From positions 1 to 33,533 of the forward strand of contig NZ_WJWY01000024.1 in the NCBI RefSeq assembly GCF_010367435.1: DNA of 33,533 nt, given 5' to 3'. Position 1 is the first letter of the stretch; each line of letters begins with the position of its first letter. The notes under the pieces were generated by a model, which did no database searches, was not told the origin of the DNA, and saw nothing but the letters and a program-made list of their open reading frames with translations. This DNA is from Fusobacterium sp. IOR10 (GTDB lineage Bacteria > Fusobacteriota > Fusobacteriia > Fusobacteriales > Fusobacteriaceae). The position numbers and the translations under genes were made by a program. Positions 33,421 through 33,533 of the stretch are shown piece after piece.

Positions 33421-33533
33421 TTTGGTGTTGGTATTTGTAAAAATACTAATGCCTTTATTTTTTGCAAAAAAAAATTGAGACAAATAAAAAAATCCGTTAC
33501 AATTAAGTTGCGACACCAAAAGAAAGGATGTGA
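33421..33533 (+). promoter_or_regulatory. Promoter and leader of a gene starting beyond the right edge
   Basis: -35 TTGAGA (33475-33480), 17-nt spacer, -10 TACAAT (33498-33503) and an AAAGGATGTGA ribosome-binding site at 33523-33533, so a plus-strand gene should begin within a few bases of the window end. An 8-bp inverted repeat TTTGGTGT/ACACCAAA (33421-33428, 33513-33520) brackets the region, and a small hairpin GTATTT/AAATAC lies at 33431-33446. The coding sequence is not visible, so its product cannot be named. Confidence 0.65.

Noticed and set aside
33421..33520. 8-bp inverted repeat TTTGGTGT/ACACCAAA as insertion-sequence ends
   Set aside because: Only about 100 nt lie between the arms, there is no transposase and no target duplication visible, so a mobile element cannot be supported.

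Overview
The window is about 33.5 kb of very AT-rich chromosomal DNA with compact, mostly minus-strand housekeeping operons, strong TTGACA/TATAAT-type promoters and AGGAGG ribosome-binding sites. The gene set mixes low-GC Gram-positive-like gene order (rlmB next to a SigH-family sigma factor, ACT/PFL pair, TTG and GTG starts) with Gram-negative outer-membrane traits (an OmpA/Pal-type glycine-zipper lipoprotein) and anaerobic metabolism (HydF for [FeFe]-hydrogenase maturation, a butyryl-CoA:acetate CoA-transferase). This fits an anaerobic, butyrate-forming member of the Fusobacteriota. The assignment is an inference from content; no database search was possible.

Layout from left to right: (1) tRNA operon 1 (Thr-Glu-Tyr-Val-Asp, minus), minD, a DUF819 membrane protein, then pyk-eno. 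(2) tRNA operon 2 with 11 tRNAs (Leu-fMet-Gly-Lys-Arg-Met-Glu-Ser-Phe-Val-Asp). (3) A GIY-YIG protein, and on the plus strand a DUF1576 membrane protein. (4) ACT protein - UPF0210 (PFL) protein - tsaD. (5) rpsB-tsf-pyrH-frr behind a strong promoter and a foldable 5' leader. (6) A redox operon: COG2509 FAD dehydrogenase - hydF - flavodoxin/ferredoxin protein. (7) A monocistronic CoA-transferase. (8) adk-map-infA-rpmJ-[192-nt structured leader]-rpsM-rpsK-rpsD-rpoA-rplQ. (9) DUF1694 - murA - rlmB - sigH-like - leuS. (10) Plus strand: a secreted protein with two carboxypeptidase-regulatory-like domains. (11) tRNA operon 3 (Pro-Gly-Arg-His-Lys-Leu). (12) Plus strand: an OmpA-family lipoprotein, its terminator, and at the right edge a promoter and leader of a gene that begins outside the window.

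Most of the window is ordinary translation, glycolysis and cell-wall machinery. No CRISPR array, complete mobile element or defence system was seen. The most interesting signals are in non-coding DNA: a 192-nt segment between rpmJ and rpsM able to fold into a three-way junction plus hairpins (candidate ribosomal-protein autoregulatory leader), a nested-helix leader of rpsB, tRNA-Gly(TCC) genes with C at position 55 in both copies, a tRNA-Lys copy with a compensatory swap of the normally invariant 53-61 pair, two tRNA promoters sharing an initiation region arranged as an inverted repeat, and an orphan copy of the leader found at the right edge. The DUF1576 protein also shows a clear two-fold internal repeat, as many transporters do.
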